Assembly: GCA_018398765.1 (NCBI GenBank)
Contig: JAHBMJ010003375.1
Location: 10,001 to 74,000 of the forward strand
Reading direction: 5' to 3'
DNA from: Chromera velia
Taxonomy: Eukaryota > Sar > Chromeraceae
Length of the DNA: 64,000 bases
A model generated the notes under the pieces. That model ran no database searches and was not told the origin of the DNA. It saw only the letters and a program-made list of their open reading frames with translations. Of the stretch, positions 24,801 through 36,774 are shown in pieces (the stretch's first letter is position 1; each line of letters starts with the position of its first letter). Position numbers and translations under genes: made by a program.

Positions 24801-27800
24801 GGGGGACGCACACGACGAAGATTGACAGAGATGACATCATTGTCGCATTCACCTTCTTTCATCCTCAGGTCTGTCCGTATGGGGGTCCAGCGAAGTCTCA
24901 GGAATACATGGGGTGCTGTGTGCTCGTCTGCCTTTGAGCCTTGTCAGAATAGTGCAGAAGAAGATAGAAAAATAGGCCTAGAGTATCTCTTTGTGCTTTT
25001 ATCGAGGCTCTGGAGAGGCAAAAATGGGTGTTCCCTCTCTCTGTCTCCCTTTCTTTCTCCCTCTTTGTATATCGTGTTCGCATGAGAGAGAAAGAGAGAG
25101 ATCCAAGTTTAGGTGTCATCGTATGTATGTGCTGTTTCATGTTCGTGACACGAAAGGAAAGTTGTGTCTGCTTGTTTCCTTTCTGCAGGACGGGAGTCGG
25201 ATGAGGACAGTGGAGGTGCTCGGATCCCAAACGCTGGCAGATCTGCGTGACGTGTTCGAGTGTCCCGAGGATGTCAATTGGGGGGGACACACGAGACGGC
25301 AGTCGGGACTCTTCTTTCTCTTCGGGGCCTTCTATGCAGACATGCGGAAGGAGGGGGCGATAGACTACAGCCAGTCAGTGGGGCAGTGGGGGGGAGGGGA
25401 GCGTTTGTGTGTTTTTCTTCTAATTGATTCTTTCATCGATTCTCGTTTCTCCGCCGAAAACTTTTCTTTCGTTCTTTCTTTCTTTCTTTCTTTCTTTTCT
25501 TTCTTTCTTTCTTTTCTTTCTTTCTTCTTTCCTCGTTCCTCCCTGCAGGGATCTTGTGAGGGCTCTGGAGGCTGCAGGGAGGGGCCACATGATCAAGGAC
25601 AAATTCTGCAGACACATGCACGAGACCAAAATAGCAGACCTGCCCTTCCTCAAACTCTATCAGGTCACTGACAAGAAAGAAAAAGCAAACAAGCGCTTGA
25701 TTATGTATGCTGCTTTGTGCCCACCTTTCTTTTGCCCCTTCTCATGCAAAAGTGATATGATAGCAAGGTTTCGGGATGTAGGGGCGGATACGGTAGAGCG
25801 TCTCCAGAGGGGGGACGGGATGTTGCCCCGGTTCTTGTTCCACGCATGAAGACGCACTTGTTCTTTTTTTCCCCTCCCTTGTGCTCTTCCCTCCCCGCGC
25901 TCTCTGAGGTGAAAGAGGCACACATACATAGATGTATCGTCTGCACCTCCCTGCCTCCCTCCCTGCCTCCCTGCCTCCCTCCCTCATTGTATTCGTGCAG
26001 AGAGGCGCCTACCTTCATCAAGGCGACTGCGAGCACCGCGTCGTTGTTGAGGCTGTTAGGTGAGCTGAACCCTTTTCCGCTTTTTGGTTCTTGACTTCCT
26101 CTTTCTTTCTTTCTTTCTTTGTTTCTTTCTTTCTTCTTTCTTTGATTTCCCTCTTTGCTGTCTTTTTTCGAAGAGATTGAAGAGACTGAAGCCGATTAGT
26201 GAATATCACACGGAAAAGCGAGACGACAAGAAGGGATGGAAATCAAAGTGAAAGGATGTACGACGGCAAGCAAGAACGTGACATTTCCTGTTATTGAATC
26301 GAGTCGATGTGTCAGTTTCTGACGATCGGAGTAGTTCACTGGCATGCCACAGACTGTAAGCCCAAGTCCAAGCTTCCATCTTGAGTTCCGCCATCATTCG
26401 CCTTGTGTGGCTCCTCTGGTGTACTCTTTTCTTTTCTTCTGTTTTCATCTCCTCTCGCTTCTGCTCTCTTCTGTGCAGGATGCCGACCGCCACAGACTGC
26501 CAAATTCGTGAGGGTTACCCAGTGACAACATACGAGGCCCTCGTGAGGTTCGTATGCAGCATGCAGTAGACCTTGTACGAAAAGTGCAGACAAAGGTACT
26601 TGTTGGGATACTAGGTTGTCCTGGGTTGGGTTGGTGCCCTCTTTTCGCTTTTCCGAGAAAACAAGACAGATTCAGACTGAGCGCGTCGAAGAAACCAAAT
26701 GTCAAGAATCTGTCTGCTCTCCTTTGCAATACTGACTGCTCAGCTCCAATATCCATCCAGCTACTGGGCGGCATTCAAGTTTCTTTCATTCTTCATTTTC
26801 TTTGCGTGCTCGTGTTGCTTTCCTTCTATTCTGTGCAGGAAGCGGAGATGCCAGATATGCAAAACGCAAGCCGTCGCGTAAGTCGTCCTGGTTAGACATA
26901 AATAAATCCTTTTTGCCTCCGGTTGTTTGGTTGCCTAGGGAGGGAAGGAGGGCGGCCTCCGGGTCTCTCCCTCTTTGCCCCCTCTCTCCTTTCCGAAAGA
27001 ACAAGTCTTTCTCTCTTTTTGCTTTTGTTATTTATGTCCAGGTGCTATCCCTCTGTCTCTGATGTACGCGTATCTATCTCTGGGCATCCTACTTGAGTAT
27101 TTTACAGTTCTCTGGCAGCCTCGTCAGCACCATATCTTTTGAATACGGCGGCGCCCATTTATTCCGCCCAGTCTCGCATCAGAAGAAGAGGAATGCATCA
27201 TTTTAAAGAGTTTCGCTCTTCTGTGATCGTTCTTGACCCAATGCTGCTTGCAGGAAAATCTGCTTGGACGACGTCTGGGTTCCCTTCAACCCTTCCTACG
27301 TCTGCGATCTGTGCTATCAACTGATCCATGTGGACCCCTCAACAGGTTTGTTTGCTCTTTTGTTTGTTTGTTTGGTTTTGTCGCTCTACAGTTCCTTTGC
27401 TTGTGTCACATCCAGGTCTCTGTATGTTTTTCTGTCTGTCTCTGTGGTTGTGCCTCTGCGTTTGCCTTTTTTCCGTATCTGTTCCTGCTTGTCTTTTTCT
27501 CTGTCTTTGTCTCACCTATCCTTCTTGCCTCTGTCCGAAGAAAAGAAGAAGGACGCAAGAAAAAAAGTAGTCATGTATTTTGTAGGTCTGTGTTTCTGTC
27601 TATCTGTCCGCGAAAGGAAAAACAAAGAAAAAGAAGTCATATTGACTGCCTGCCTGCCTGCCTCTCTGTGTCGTCTGACTGTCGTGGAAAACTTATTTAC
27701 AGTGTTTGCCATCTGCCTCTGACTTCGTGACTGATGGATCTCGTGAATCCTGAGTGTCGGTACGTGTACACGCGTCTTGTTTCTTTGTGTGTTATTTCGG

Positions 27801-28038
27801 CTTTCGCCGACAGTCGTCAGGTCAGGTCAGGTCCTCAGATAATCGATCGAGGTCTGCACAATTAATGCCCCCTTGGACTCTTTCTTTGTCGTTGTGGTTG
27901 GTGCCCTGCATCCAAAAAAAGTGTTTCGCTGGATTCGTATCTTGCTCGATTGATTCGCCTCTGCGTGCGTGTCGACCTGCAGGGACGTGGAGGCAGCCCA
28001 CTGATTGGAAAGTTTTTCCCCATGATGGCAGTCTGTAG
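21874..28038 (+). CDS. snRNA-activating protein complex subunit 3 (SNAP50) homologue
   Basis: Twelve exons: 21874-22523, 23200-23922, 24210-24276, 24623-24640 (an 18-nt micro-exon), 24686-24868, 25189-25373, 25549-25663, 26001-26059, 26479-26547, 26839-26877, 27254-27345, 27983-28038. All eleven joins keep frame, giving 751 residues. SNAPC3 is the DNA-binding subunit of SNAPc, which recruits polymerase II or III to snRNA promoters in the nucleus. Family landmarks in order: VLGSQTLADLRD; FFLFGAFYADMR with AIDYS; LPFLKLY; HQGDCEH; DCQIREGYPV; and a C-terminal zinc-binding pair, CQIC then CDLC about 30 residues later, followed by LIHVD. The first half (exons 1-2) is Ala/Gly/acidic low-complexity sequence absent from short homologues, so the protein is longer than human SNAPC3 (about 410). 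Intron 1 carries a 34-bp minisatellite next to its acceptor. Confidence 0.93.
22809..23151. repeat. 34-bp minisatellite, about 10 copies
   Basis: Ten head-to-tail copies of a 34-bp unit (core TCTCCGTGCCTGTCGATCC) with only T/C and A/G single-base variants. It lies in intron 1 of the SNAPC3 gene and ends about 50 bp before the acceptor at 23199. Because 34 is not a multiple of 3, three units give a 34-residue period on the minus strand, producing a false long frame. Confidence 0.95.
25458..25540. repeat. TTTC microsatellite forming a polypyrimidine tract
   Basis: TTTC/TTTTC repeats immediately upstream of the CCCTGCAG acceptor at 25548 of the SNAPC3 gene, acting as an unusually long polypyrimidine tract. 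Confidence 0.85.
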
Positions 28039-28759
28039 TGCCAGCTGTGATGCTCTGAATTCTCATGTATTTGCCAAACACTGCATTGCATAACAATTAA
28101 TGCACGGTCTTGCAACCGGCCTGTGAGGTGATTTCTTTCTTTCTTGTTATTTTTACATAAAAACTTATACACTCCTGTAAACTAGACACATTTATAGTGG
28201 CATAATATAGCCATGTATGAATAACCACTGCGTATGGGTCAAAAATTGTGAGCCTGGTTGTAAGCTTAGCTTGAGTTAACCTGCAGGTAGTTAGAATTTT
28301 ACAGGATTTTAGGCTTTAACTCGAATCAAAAACGAAAAAAGGATTTTAGCGGATTAAACGCCGCCGGATTTAATAAATAAATAAATGAATGAATTTAGGA
28401 ATGAATGAATTTGGGAATGAATGAATGAATAAATGAATGAATGAATGAATAAAGCCGTTAGAGCGTAGCTCCTAGCAATCTGTACATAAAATTTTGACTA
28501 AAAATGCTTTTGTCCTCCTTCATCTTTTTCGTGATCATGCATGAACGTTTTCCTATTCAAAAACAAAAAAAGAAAAGTTGAACTACAGGTAGCCGTCAGG
28601 GTACTGTACCACACATTAATTGGGCCGGGCTTGGCTGGGCTTGTGTCACGTACGCGTGTTGCGAATTTGGCAGAAGTTATTGCACGTTATCTCACCCCCC
28701 TCCATGCAATATAGGACAAATACCGAGGCCCATGCAGGGCCCCGGCACCCTCAATCATC

Positions 28760-29335
28760 AATTTTCCGGACCCGTCGGATACTGTCGGATTACAAGACCT
28801 AACAAGCAAATTTTATATACTCGAACCGCGGAATCTACCTTCCGGACCCATCGGATTATACAAGACCCAACAAGCAAATTCTGCGCGATGATCTTAAATT
28901 TGAGAGCAAACCGCAGAATTTACCTTCCGGACCCATCAGATTACAAGACCCAACAAGCAAATTCTGCGTGATGATCTCAAATTTGAGAGCAAACCACAGA
29001 ATTTGCTTTCCGGGTCCGTTGGATTACAAGACCTAACAAGCAAATTCTGTATGATGATATCAAATTTGAGAGCAAACCGCAGAATTTGCCTTCCGGACCC
29101 GTCAGATTACAAGACCCAACAAGCAAATTCTGCGTGATGATCTCAAATTTGAGAGCAAACCGCAGAATTTGCCTTCCGGACCCGTCAGATTACAAGACCC
29201 AACAAGCAAATTCTGCGTGATGATCTTAAATTTGAGAGCAAACCGCAGAATTTGCCTTCCGGACCCGTCGGATTTCAAGACCCAACAAGCTCAAATTTGA
29301 GAGCAAACCGCAGAATCTGCCTTCCGGGTCGCGCT
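28760..29335. repeat. 83-bp minisatellite with an internal hairpin in each unit
   Basis: About seven units. The landmark TCCGGACCC or TCCGGGTCC recurs at 28841, 28926, 29009, 29092, 29175 and 29258, spaced 85, 83, 83, 83 and 83 bp. A first unit with an extra duplicated piece starts near 28764 and the last unit (29258-29323) is shortened to 65 bp. Within a unit GCAAATTCTGCG is followed by its reverse complement CGCAGAATTTGC, and between them lies the palindrome CTCAAATTTGAG. Confidence 0.93.
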
Positions 29336-29345
29336 CGTATATGGA

Positions 29346-29375
29346 TGCATGCATGCGCGCGTGCGCATGCATGCA
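29346..29375. repeat. Perfect inverted repeat, 13-bp arms
   Basis: Arms TGCATGCATGCGC and GCGCATGCATGCA enclose GCGT, directly after the minisatellite. Confidence 0.9.
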
Positions 29376-29393
29376 TATGCAACCGCACGTACG

Positions 29394-29433
29394 TATAAAA
29401 TCTTCAATAAACGATCGATATATATATATCGAT
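29394..29433 (+). promoter_or_regulatory. TATA-like element and adjacent 20-bp palindrome
   Basis: TATAAAA at 29394-29400 lies about 320 bp upstream of the TPR-calpain start codon. A self-complementary ATCGATATAT...ATCGAT palindrome follows at 29414-29433. Promoter role is inferred from position only. Confidence 0.3.
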
Positions 29434-29717
29434 ATATATATACCCATTTTAATTACTTCAGTGTACGTCACTTCACACTGCATGAGAAGGCACGAAAGTC
29501 CCAATTAAAGTCCAAGCGTCGATCCGGAAGTCCGAAGAAAGCGGGAGAAGAACCTGCTAAGTCAGATCGTTGTTGTGATCGGGAACGGTCTGACATCTCA
29601 TAAGATATCCCCCCCTAGCTGTTGATGTCTTGTTGATACCGATACGCCTGGCTTGTCAGGACAAGGACAATTATTTCCTGCCTTTGGGAAAGTCAGCCGA
29701 GTCTTTGAGCTTCAGAC

Positions 29718-32700
29718 ATGCAGCCCGCCGAGGCTGAGGTGAACCCTCGGGTGGTTTCCACCTGGACTCCCGATATCGCGCGTGAACTTGAGGAAGAGCT
29801 CGAGGTCGAACTTGACCCCGTGATCGCCTTTCTGGAAAGTGGGGCGAAAATGAAACCCCTGATCTGGAACGGCTTCAGTCCCGAGAGCCGACAGACGTAC
29901 AAAATGTGGTTGGAACAGACATTCCAGATGGATGATGAGGCAACAACAACCCTTGAACACGCCATCATCCGAATGGCATACATGCACAAGTGCGACACGG
30001 AAGGTCCGGAGGACCGAATGCCGATGTTCTGCAGCGATGTCTTTGGAAAGCCTGACAGTATTCCCGGGAAGTCCCGAAAACTCCTTGCAGACGCCCGAAA
30101 ATGCCACGTCGACCATCCCGAGTTGGCAATCCAAATGATTGATGCAGCAGGAAAAGACCTGAATGGCGACGACTGGGACCACAAAGAGTTTAGGGCCACG
30201 TTGGCCTGGTGCGCCGCCGGTGTGAAAGCAGAGCAGTTGCAGTGCCCAGAAGAAGCCAAAGACCTTCTTGTGTGGGCCTTGCAAATCAAGTATGAATATT
30301 ACGGAATGAACAGTCCCTACCTGTATTGGTACTACCTTGCTCTAGGGGATGTCCACAGCGCTATGGAAGACTATCGGAGGGCAGAGATGAATTTCGATCA
30401 TGCGAAGACTTGTGCGCAGAACGGAGGCACACGCAGGCAGCAGGCCCGCGCACTCACTCGCCTGGCCTCCGCGTTCTGCATGCTCTCGGGAGGGAACCAC
30501 GGACACGCCGAATTGGACGAAGCAGCCTCCCTCATCCGTGCAGCCAAGCAGCCGCTGGTGTACGTGTGGACGGAGCTCAAATGCGTCCGAGGTTTGATGT
30601 ACGTATTCAAGCAAGACTACGATACTGCCTTGATGCATCTGAATTCAGGATGGAAGTTGGTCAAGAAGCAGTACCACCCCGATGATAAGTTCCGCCAAGC
30701 CTACCAAGAGCTTAGGGCTCTGTGCATGGACAACGTGAGTGAGGATTTTGAGAAGCATCCAGAGAAGCCTGTGCCACAAAAGAAAAAAGTCGACAAACCT
30801 CCAGAACAGAAAAAGGTCACCGCTCCCCCCCCCCCCCCCCCCAAGCCCAAGCCCGCCCCTCAGAAGAAGAAGGAGGCCCCCCCCCCCCNCCCCGCAGAGA
30901 TCGTGGAAGAAGAAGAAGACCCCTGGGTGCCCCTCATCAAAGAGGGCGCAAAGCTGAAGGGATCGGGTGAGTACAAAGAGAGTCTGGCTCGATTCCAAAA
31001 GGCCATGGAGCTTCTCAAAGAAGCAGACGAGGAAGAATCCCCCGAGACCATCACCTGCCTAGCCTTCTGCTGTAACAACCATATCAAACTGGAGAATTGG
31101 CAAGAAGCCAATGAGTACCGCGTTCGACTCGCCACAATGCAGCAGACTGTCCTAGGGAAGTACAACCTGAAGGCTGCGAACAACTGGAATCGTGCCAGCT
31201 GTCTCGCGGGTCACGATTTGAATGATTGGGACAAGGGCCTTGAATACCTCAAAAATTGTCTGGACATTGTCAGATACGCACTCGGTACCGACGATGAGCA
31301 GAGGATGAAGATTGAGGAGAGACTCTTCTACGTCCTTGAGAAGATGGTATGCTTCCCATGTTTATGTTTTCTCTTCTTTCATCACGAAAAAGAAACCAGA
31401 CACTGCAATTCAATTCTGGTATGCAGTCAAATTGGATGATATGTCCGGGTCGGTCTGTTGGTCTGTGGCTGTGAGCCTCTCTGTTTGCCTTTTTGGTATA
31501 GAGGCAAAGAGGAAAAAAGTGAATGGAAGAATGGAAGATAAAGAAAAGCAGTTATAATGTGAGATGTTCGAAGTGTGGAGACTCTCCCTTCCTGACAAAA
31601 TGTTGCTCGAGACATCCGAGTGGTTGGCAGCCTGCAAGAAAGCTTTTCGGTCTCTACCTCCCTGCCCTTGAAACAAACTCCTTTTGGATCTTCCTCTCGC
31701 TTTCCTTCAATATCCGCATTCCTTTTTGATTCCTTTCACACACACACAACTCCCCCCCCTCCCTCCCTGTTGACTTCATTCATTCATGCAGGGAAGGTCC
31801 GATGAGGCCAGAGAACAAGTGCGCCAGTGCCTGAAAGTCCGGATGAGAGTCAACGGGTCGCAGCACGAGCAGACCAGAAAACTTCAGGTAGGTGAGAAGT
31901 TTCACCGTCCGCCCATTTAGCTGTGTGTCTGTTTGGCCGCCTCTTTGCTTGTGGATATGCCCGTCTTTCCATAGGCTATTTAATTTGCATCTCTCTTTCG
32001 CTGATTCGATTCATCTTTTCCGGCCCGAGTTTCTGTTTCTCTGTGCATTTTGAATGCAAGTAAGTGTCTCTCTGTCAGTGTGTATCTCGTCAGACTGTCA
32101 AGTACCACTCGCTTGTTTGCCTGTTTGTCGTTCCTCCTCTCGTCCAACTCCTCTCTGACCCTTCCGCTTACAAGCGGACATGTTTAGCTGTATCTGCCTC
32201 ATGTGTGTGTGTGTGTGTGTACGTGTCCATGTACGTATGGGTATGTTCACGTTTTCGGCGGTGCGTTGCAGCAAAAGATGAACGAGATGGATCCCGTAGA
32301 GAAGTGGCCGGACACTCTCGTCTTCTTCCACAAGAAATGGTCGAACATGCGCGTGTGCCTTGAGAAAACCAGTGAGGAATCTGATGGGGCCCCTGTCTAC
32401 ATGCCAATCAAGGGAGCAAAAAACGAAGTGCGCATTCGGAAGGTCAGGGGCACGTGGTATCTCCAGAAAGTCGGGGAGGAGAAACGATTCATGGCCAGAG
32501 CCACGGGAGAAACACCCAGAATTGCCAACTGGGGCGAGGATGTGGACATGTACGTCCCAAAGAAACCGGACTACAGCGGCTTGTGGAAAGACCCCGACTT
32601 CCCCCACTCAGATGCCTCCCTGGGCAAGAGGCCTTCAAAGAAACTCGGACAGACGCTCTGGTTGCCTGTCACTGTCAGTCTACAATTGAGGTTCTGTTGT

Positions 32701-33903
32701 CTCTCTGCTTCGTCGTCGCCCTATCGCTTTCCTTCACTCTATGTGTGTGTGAGGGTGCCGGTGTGTCTGTGTCGAAGGCTTTGAATCTCTTCTCTGTTTC
32801 GCATCTTTTGTTCCTCTCTCTCTGTCTCACACCCATTTGTTTTTCTCCGTAGCCCTCGGGTCTGTGTGCTCTTTTTGCTTCCTTCCTCAGTCTTGCTTCG
32901 CTTTTGTCCTTCCTGCATCTCTGCCCTCTTCTCCCTGCCCCTCGATCTACATCCTGATTGCCTGCCTGCCTGCATGCCTGCCTGCCTGTCTGCGTGCGTG
33001 CAGGAGCTTTCCGACGGGGGCCCTCTCTTCGACAAGGTGAACCCTCTCGACCTTGAACAGGGTCAGTCAGTAGAGCTAGCTCTCTATCGGACGATGGCAC
33101 AGTGTTATTTGCATCTCATATACTCGACATCGATTTTTTCCCTTGATTTTCCCCTCTCCCCTCAATGACATCTGCTTTTCCTCCCAGCTGTATCGGCCTC
33201 TCGCTTCTTACTCGTGCTTCTCAGAATTGAGTGCTTTTGTGCAGTCAAAACAAGCAGCGAGACGGTTTGCTGCATGACAACACAGCTCTTCCGTATCAGC
33301 GTTTTCCCCCAGTCGTTGTTTTTGGTGTCTGAAGGGTGCGTGACTGTATTTGCATACCTGCGGACAAATTCATCTATCGAGCTGATCACCCATTCATTCG
33401 GTTGAGCACTGGGCGCATTCGTGAATTGGTATTTTTCCGTCTCCGTTTCATGAAAGACTCACCGACTGACTAACTGACTCGCTGAATAGAGAGAAAGACA
33501 GACAGACAGACAGGCAGGCAGGCAGGCAGGCAGATGGGTGGATGGATGGATGGGTGGATGGATGGATGGATGGATGGATGGATGGACGGGTATTTACATG
33601 AAGACCGACTGAATGAGAGAGTGTTGCATGCAGGCCAGCTCGGGGACTGTTGGCTGATCGCCGCGATGTCCTCCATCGCAGAGTATCCCCGGGCCGTCAA
33701 GCGTCTGTTCAAACAGTCGGACGTCCCGGATGACGGCAAAATCAAGGTCAGGCAATTTGGAAGAGAAGGCAAAGTCGTGCAAAGCCCCGCAGAGAACTCC
33801 TCTTCGTTTCATTTGTCCACTTATTCCACCATTTGCTTGACTAGTAGAGCCTCCTTTCTCCTATAATTCGTTGACGCAAAGTACTGACCGACCGTTGTTG
33901 ATT

Positions 33904-33938
<35 letters not shown>

Positions 33939-35636
33939 TGTGTGTGTGTGTGTGTGTGTGCCTGCCTGTGTGTTTATCTGCAGATGCGGCTGTGGAATCG
34001 CGAGAAGAAGGACTGGGTGGACATGGAGATCGACTGCTTCGTGCCCTGCTACCCGAAGAAATGGTGGGCGAAGGGAGGCAGGCCGGTGTTCGTGAAGCCC
34101 TCAGGCAGAGAGAGCTGGCCGATGATGCTCGAGAAGGCATTTGCGAAAATGGCAGGCAGCTTCGAGAATCTGATCAGCGGGGTGCCCTCTCTCGCCTGGC
34201 AGGTCAGTCAGATAATTTAGAAGAGAGACAGCGACCTGACGTCTCTCTCTGCAGATTTGTTGCATTAGCTCGGGATGGATGGCAACTGTTTGCATGGGGG
34301 GGGCAGTCGTCCAGAATGTGCATGCATTCAGCAGTTGCATGTACGCAATAGGGGTTCGAACACGTACGGTTGGTTGCATGGAAATTTTCAATAAAAATTT
34401 CCGCTTGATGCGTTTCTCTGCTTACGTGCTCAAAATGATTTACTGACACTCGACATGGACACTCCACAGGAGGGAGGGAGGAGGCAGAATAAACCAGAGA
34501 GTGAGTGCCCTGATGGATTTGCCGTCGTGTTTGCATGGGACACGAATGAAAATTGACACTTGAAAGAGTGTTGAATCAATCAAAGTTTCCACTTTTTCCT
34601 GCAGGCGATGACGGGGAAGACTGAGATGAAGATTTGGATCAAAACCCAAAAGGGGGACGCTTGGGAGGACGCCAACTTAGGTTGGAATCTTCCTCTCTCG
34701 TCTTGGGGGGGCAGGTGGACGTGGAACTCCGCGACTCGACAGAAGAAGTCGAAGGAGGAAATGTGGCACCATGTGAAAGAGATGGACGAAAACAAGTACT
34801 TAATGAGTGTCATGATGAGGGGGGGAGGGGGGGAGGCAGAGGTTGCAAATGGTCTTGTGACAGGCCATTTGTTCTCGGTCATCAAGGTCTATGAAGGGCA
34901 CGGAAAGAGGCTCTTGAGGGTGAGGAACCCCTGGGGCAACGCGAAGGAGTGGAACGGAGAGTGGGGGGACAGCTCGCCTCTCTGGGATCAGCACCCTGAG
35001 GTCAGCTTGGGGGGGGAGGGATCTTAGAAGATGTGCGGGTCTTTTGGGATAGGATCGGAGTCCCTTTGCTACTGCAGTATGTGCTGCGACTTTCTCACAG
35101 GCATCCGAGCATTCTGGTTTCTCTTGCTTGTGGCAATTGTTGTCTTTTCCTTCGTTTTTTCCTAGACCTGTTTTTTTGTTGGTCTGCCAAACTTTCTCTA
35201 TTCATGCGTGAAATGGATCCCTCCCTGCAGATTGTGAAGGAGACGGGATGGAAGAAGGCGGCCGACGGGACTTTCTGGATGAACTGGAACGACTTCAACG
35301 ATGAATGGGCGACTCTGTTCACATGCGAGGTTGGGGCACTTCACGTTCTTTTCTTTGCTTCTCACTCTCTCCCTCGACCCATCGGGGTATTCAGTTCCCT
35401 TGCTTCCTGCCTCTTCGTTTGTCTGCCTACATGCATTCCTTTTGCTCTGTCTGTCTGTCTGTCTGTCTGAACAAAAGGAGAAAACAAAATTGAAAGTGAT
35501 GTCGTCTATCTGTCCATCTTTGTGAAGCTCGTGCTTTGTCTGTGCACGTTTTTTGTGCAGTGTGCTTGTGCATACTGTTCTGCTCTCTTCTTCACTTGGG
35601 TGCTTTTCATATTTAAGACGTAATTGGGTTTTTTGT

Positions 35637-35667
<31 letters not shown>

Positions 35668-35740
35668 GTGCGTGTGTGTGTGTGTGTGTGTGTGTCTGTG
35701 TCTGTGTGTGTGTCTGTGTCTGCGTCTGTGTCTGTGTCTG

Positions 35741-35802
<62 letters not shown>

Positions 35803-35848
35803 TGTGTGTGTCTTGCGTGCGTGTGTGTGTGTGTGTGTGTGTGTGTCT

Positions 35849-35882
<34 letters not shown>

Positions 35883-36774
35883 TTGCGTCTGTGCGTCTGT
35901 GTCTATGTGTGTGTCTGTGTCTTTCTCTCTCTCTCTCTCTGTCTGTGTGTGTATGCGTGTGTGCGCTTTTCTGCAAAAATGCATGCGCCCCTCTCTCAAC
36001 TTTCCTTCTTTGCAGATCACGATGCCAGGCAAATCAAAGGGGGAGGAGGAGAAAGAGAAGGCTGACGGTTCAGGGGGGGGATCAGGAAACGCAGAGAATG
36101 AGGAAGGGTACCTGGCTGAGGACGCAGACGAAGACGACTTCGGTGATGTCCTGTGGGAGGAATCTTTTTCCTCCGCAGGCTCTCTGAAGAAACTCAGGTC
36201 ACACGAGGAGGAGGAGGGGAAGTCGAAGGTCCGAACGCTGGTGGCTGTCATCGCTGCCGATGGCAATCCGAAAGACCTGGGGGCGGCTTCTGTGAGAGCA
36301 GAGATGAAGAAAGTGATTTCATCCAAAGGTTTCTCAACAGCCAAAACAAAGGAAGAGCAGGAGGCAGAGAACGAAAAGGCTCTCAACTCTCTGGCAGCCT
36401 TCCGTCCGGGGGGCTCTGAGAGAGCCGCAGGGGCCTATGGGGGTCGTGACGGTGCTGCCTGTCTGTCCACACACGTCCAATTCGAAGATCCCCCTGACTT
36501 CGATGAGGACGATCCGAATGCCCCGAAGGAACTCCCCCCCCTGCCTGACACTGACCAACTGGCTGACTACGATGCAGATATGGACATTGGGGGGGCGTCA
36601 AAGAGTCTGCCCAAGGTGAGCCTCGGAAAGAAAGAACCCCAAAATGCGGCCGAGATGGCAGAGATGAAAATGGACCCCAACACTCCAGTGCCCACCAAAG
36701 CGTCCAAAGTGAAGGGAGCAAAGATTGAGCAAGTAAAGGCAAGCGGGGCCTCGTGCTGCTGCACGATTTCATAG
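29718..36774 (+). CDS. TPR-calpain cysteine protease with a C-terminal CaaX-type box
   Basis: Nine exons: 29718-31346, 31792-31887, 32272-32673, 33004-33061, 33634-33746, 33984-34202, 34605-35000, 35231-35329, 36016-36774. All joins keep frame (about 1,256 residues). Exon 1 holds two TPR-like helical regions joined by a Pro/Lys linker (poly-C tract with one N at 30889, so its exact length is uncertain). A domain with no clear match follows (residues about 575-710, including [11 protein letters not shown]), then the papain-like calpain core: catalytic Cys in GQLGDCWL, His in [11 protein letters not shown], Asn in RNPWGN, closing with FWMNWNDF. The triad is complete, so an active cytosolic protease is expected. 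No penta-EF-hand or clear C2-like domain follows. The acidic tail ends in SCCCTIS: CTIS fits a farnesylation box with neighbouring cysteines for palmitoylation, so membrane attachment is likely. Confidence 0.92.
33478..33598. repeat. GACA/GGCA and TGGA tetranucleotide tracts
   Basis: Adjacent tetranucleotide microsatellites in the calpain intron 33062-33633. Confidence 0.9.
35636..35968. repeat. Compound TC/GT microsatellite
   Basis: About 330 bp of alternating TC and GT blocks with TCTTGCGT punctuations, inside the calpain intron 35330-36015. It generates long Cys/Val/Ser frames on plus and Thr/His frames on minus that are not coding. Confidence 0.95.

Larger units (their letters stand above)
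28039..29717. other. Intergenic AT-rich region between SNAPC3 and the TPR-calpain
   Basis: About 1.7 kb between two plus-strand genes. In order: AT-rich sequence without open frames (28100-28700), a GAAT/AAAT tract (about 28368-28455), the 83-bp minisatellite, two perfect palindromes, then a TATAAAA at 29394 about 320 bp before the calpain start codon. No gene is seen. Confidence 0.6.

Noticed and set aside
28760-29335. CRISPR-like array of regularly spaced repeats
   Set aside because: The whole 83-bp unit is repeated, with no unique spacers, in a eukaryotic intergenic region. It is a minisatellite.
34340-34375. Possible tRNA T-loop (GGGTTCGAAC)
   Set aside because: No acceptor stem, D arm or anticodon arm can be folded around it, and it lies inside a calpain intron.
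35506-36386. Long Thr/His-rich and Cys/Val-rich frames on both strands
   Set aside because: Translation of the TC/GT compound microsatellite inside a calpain intron.
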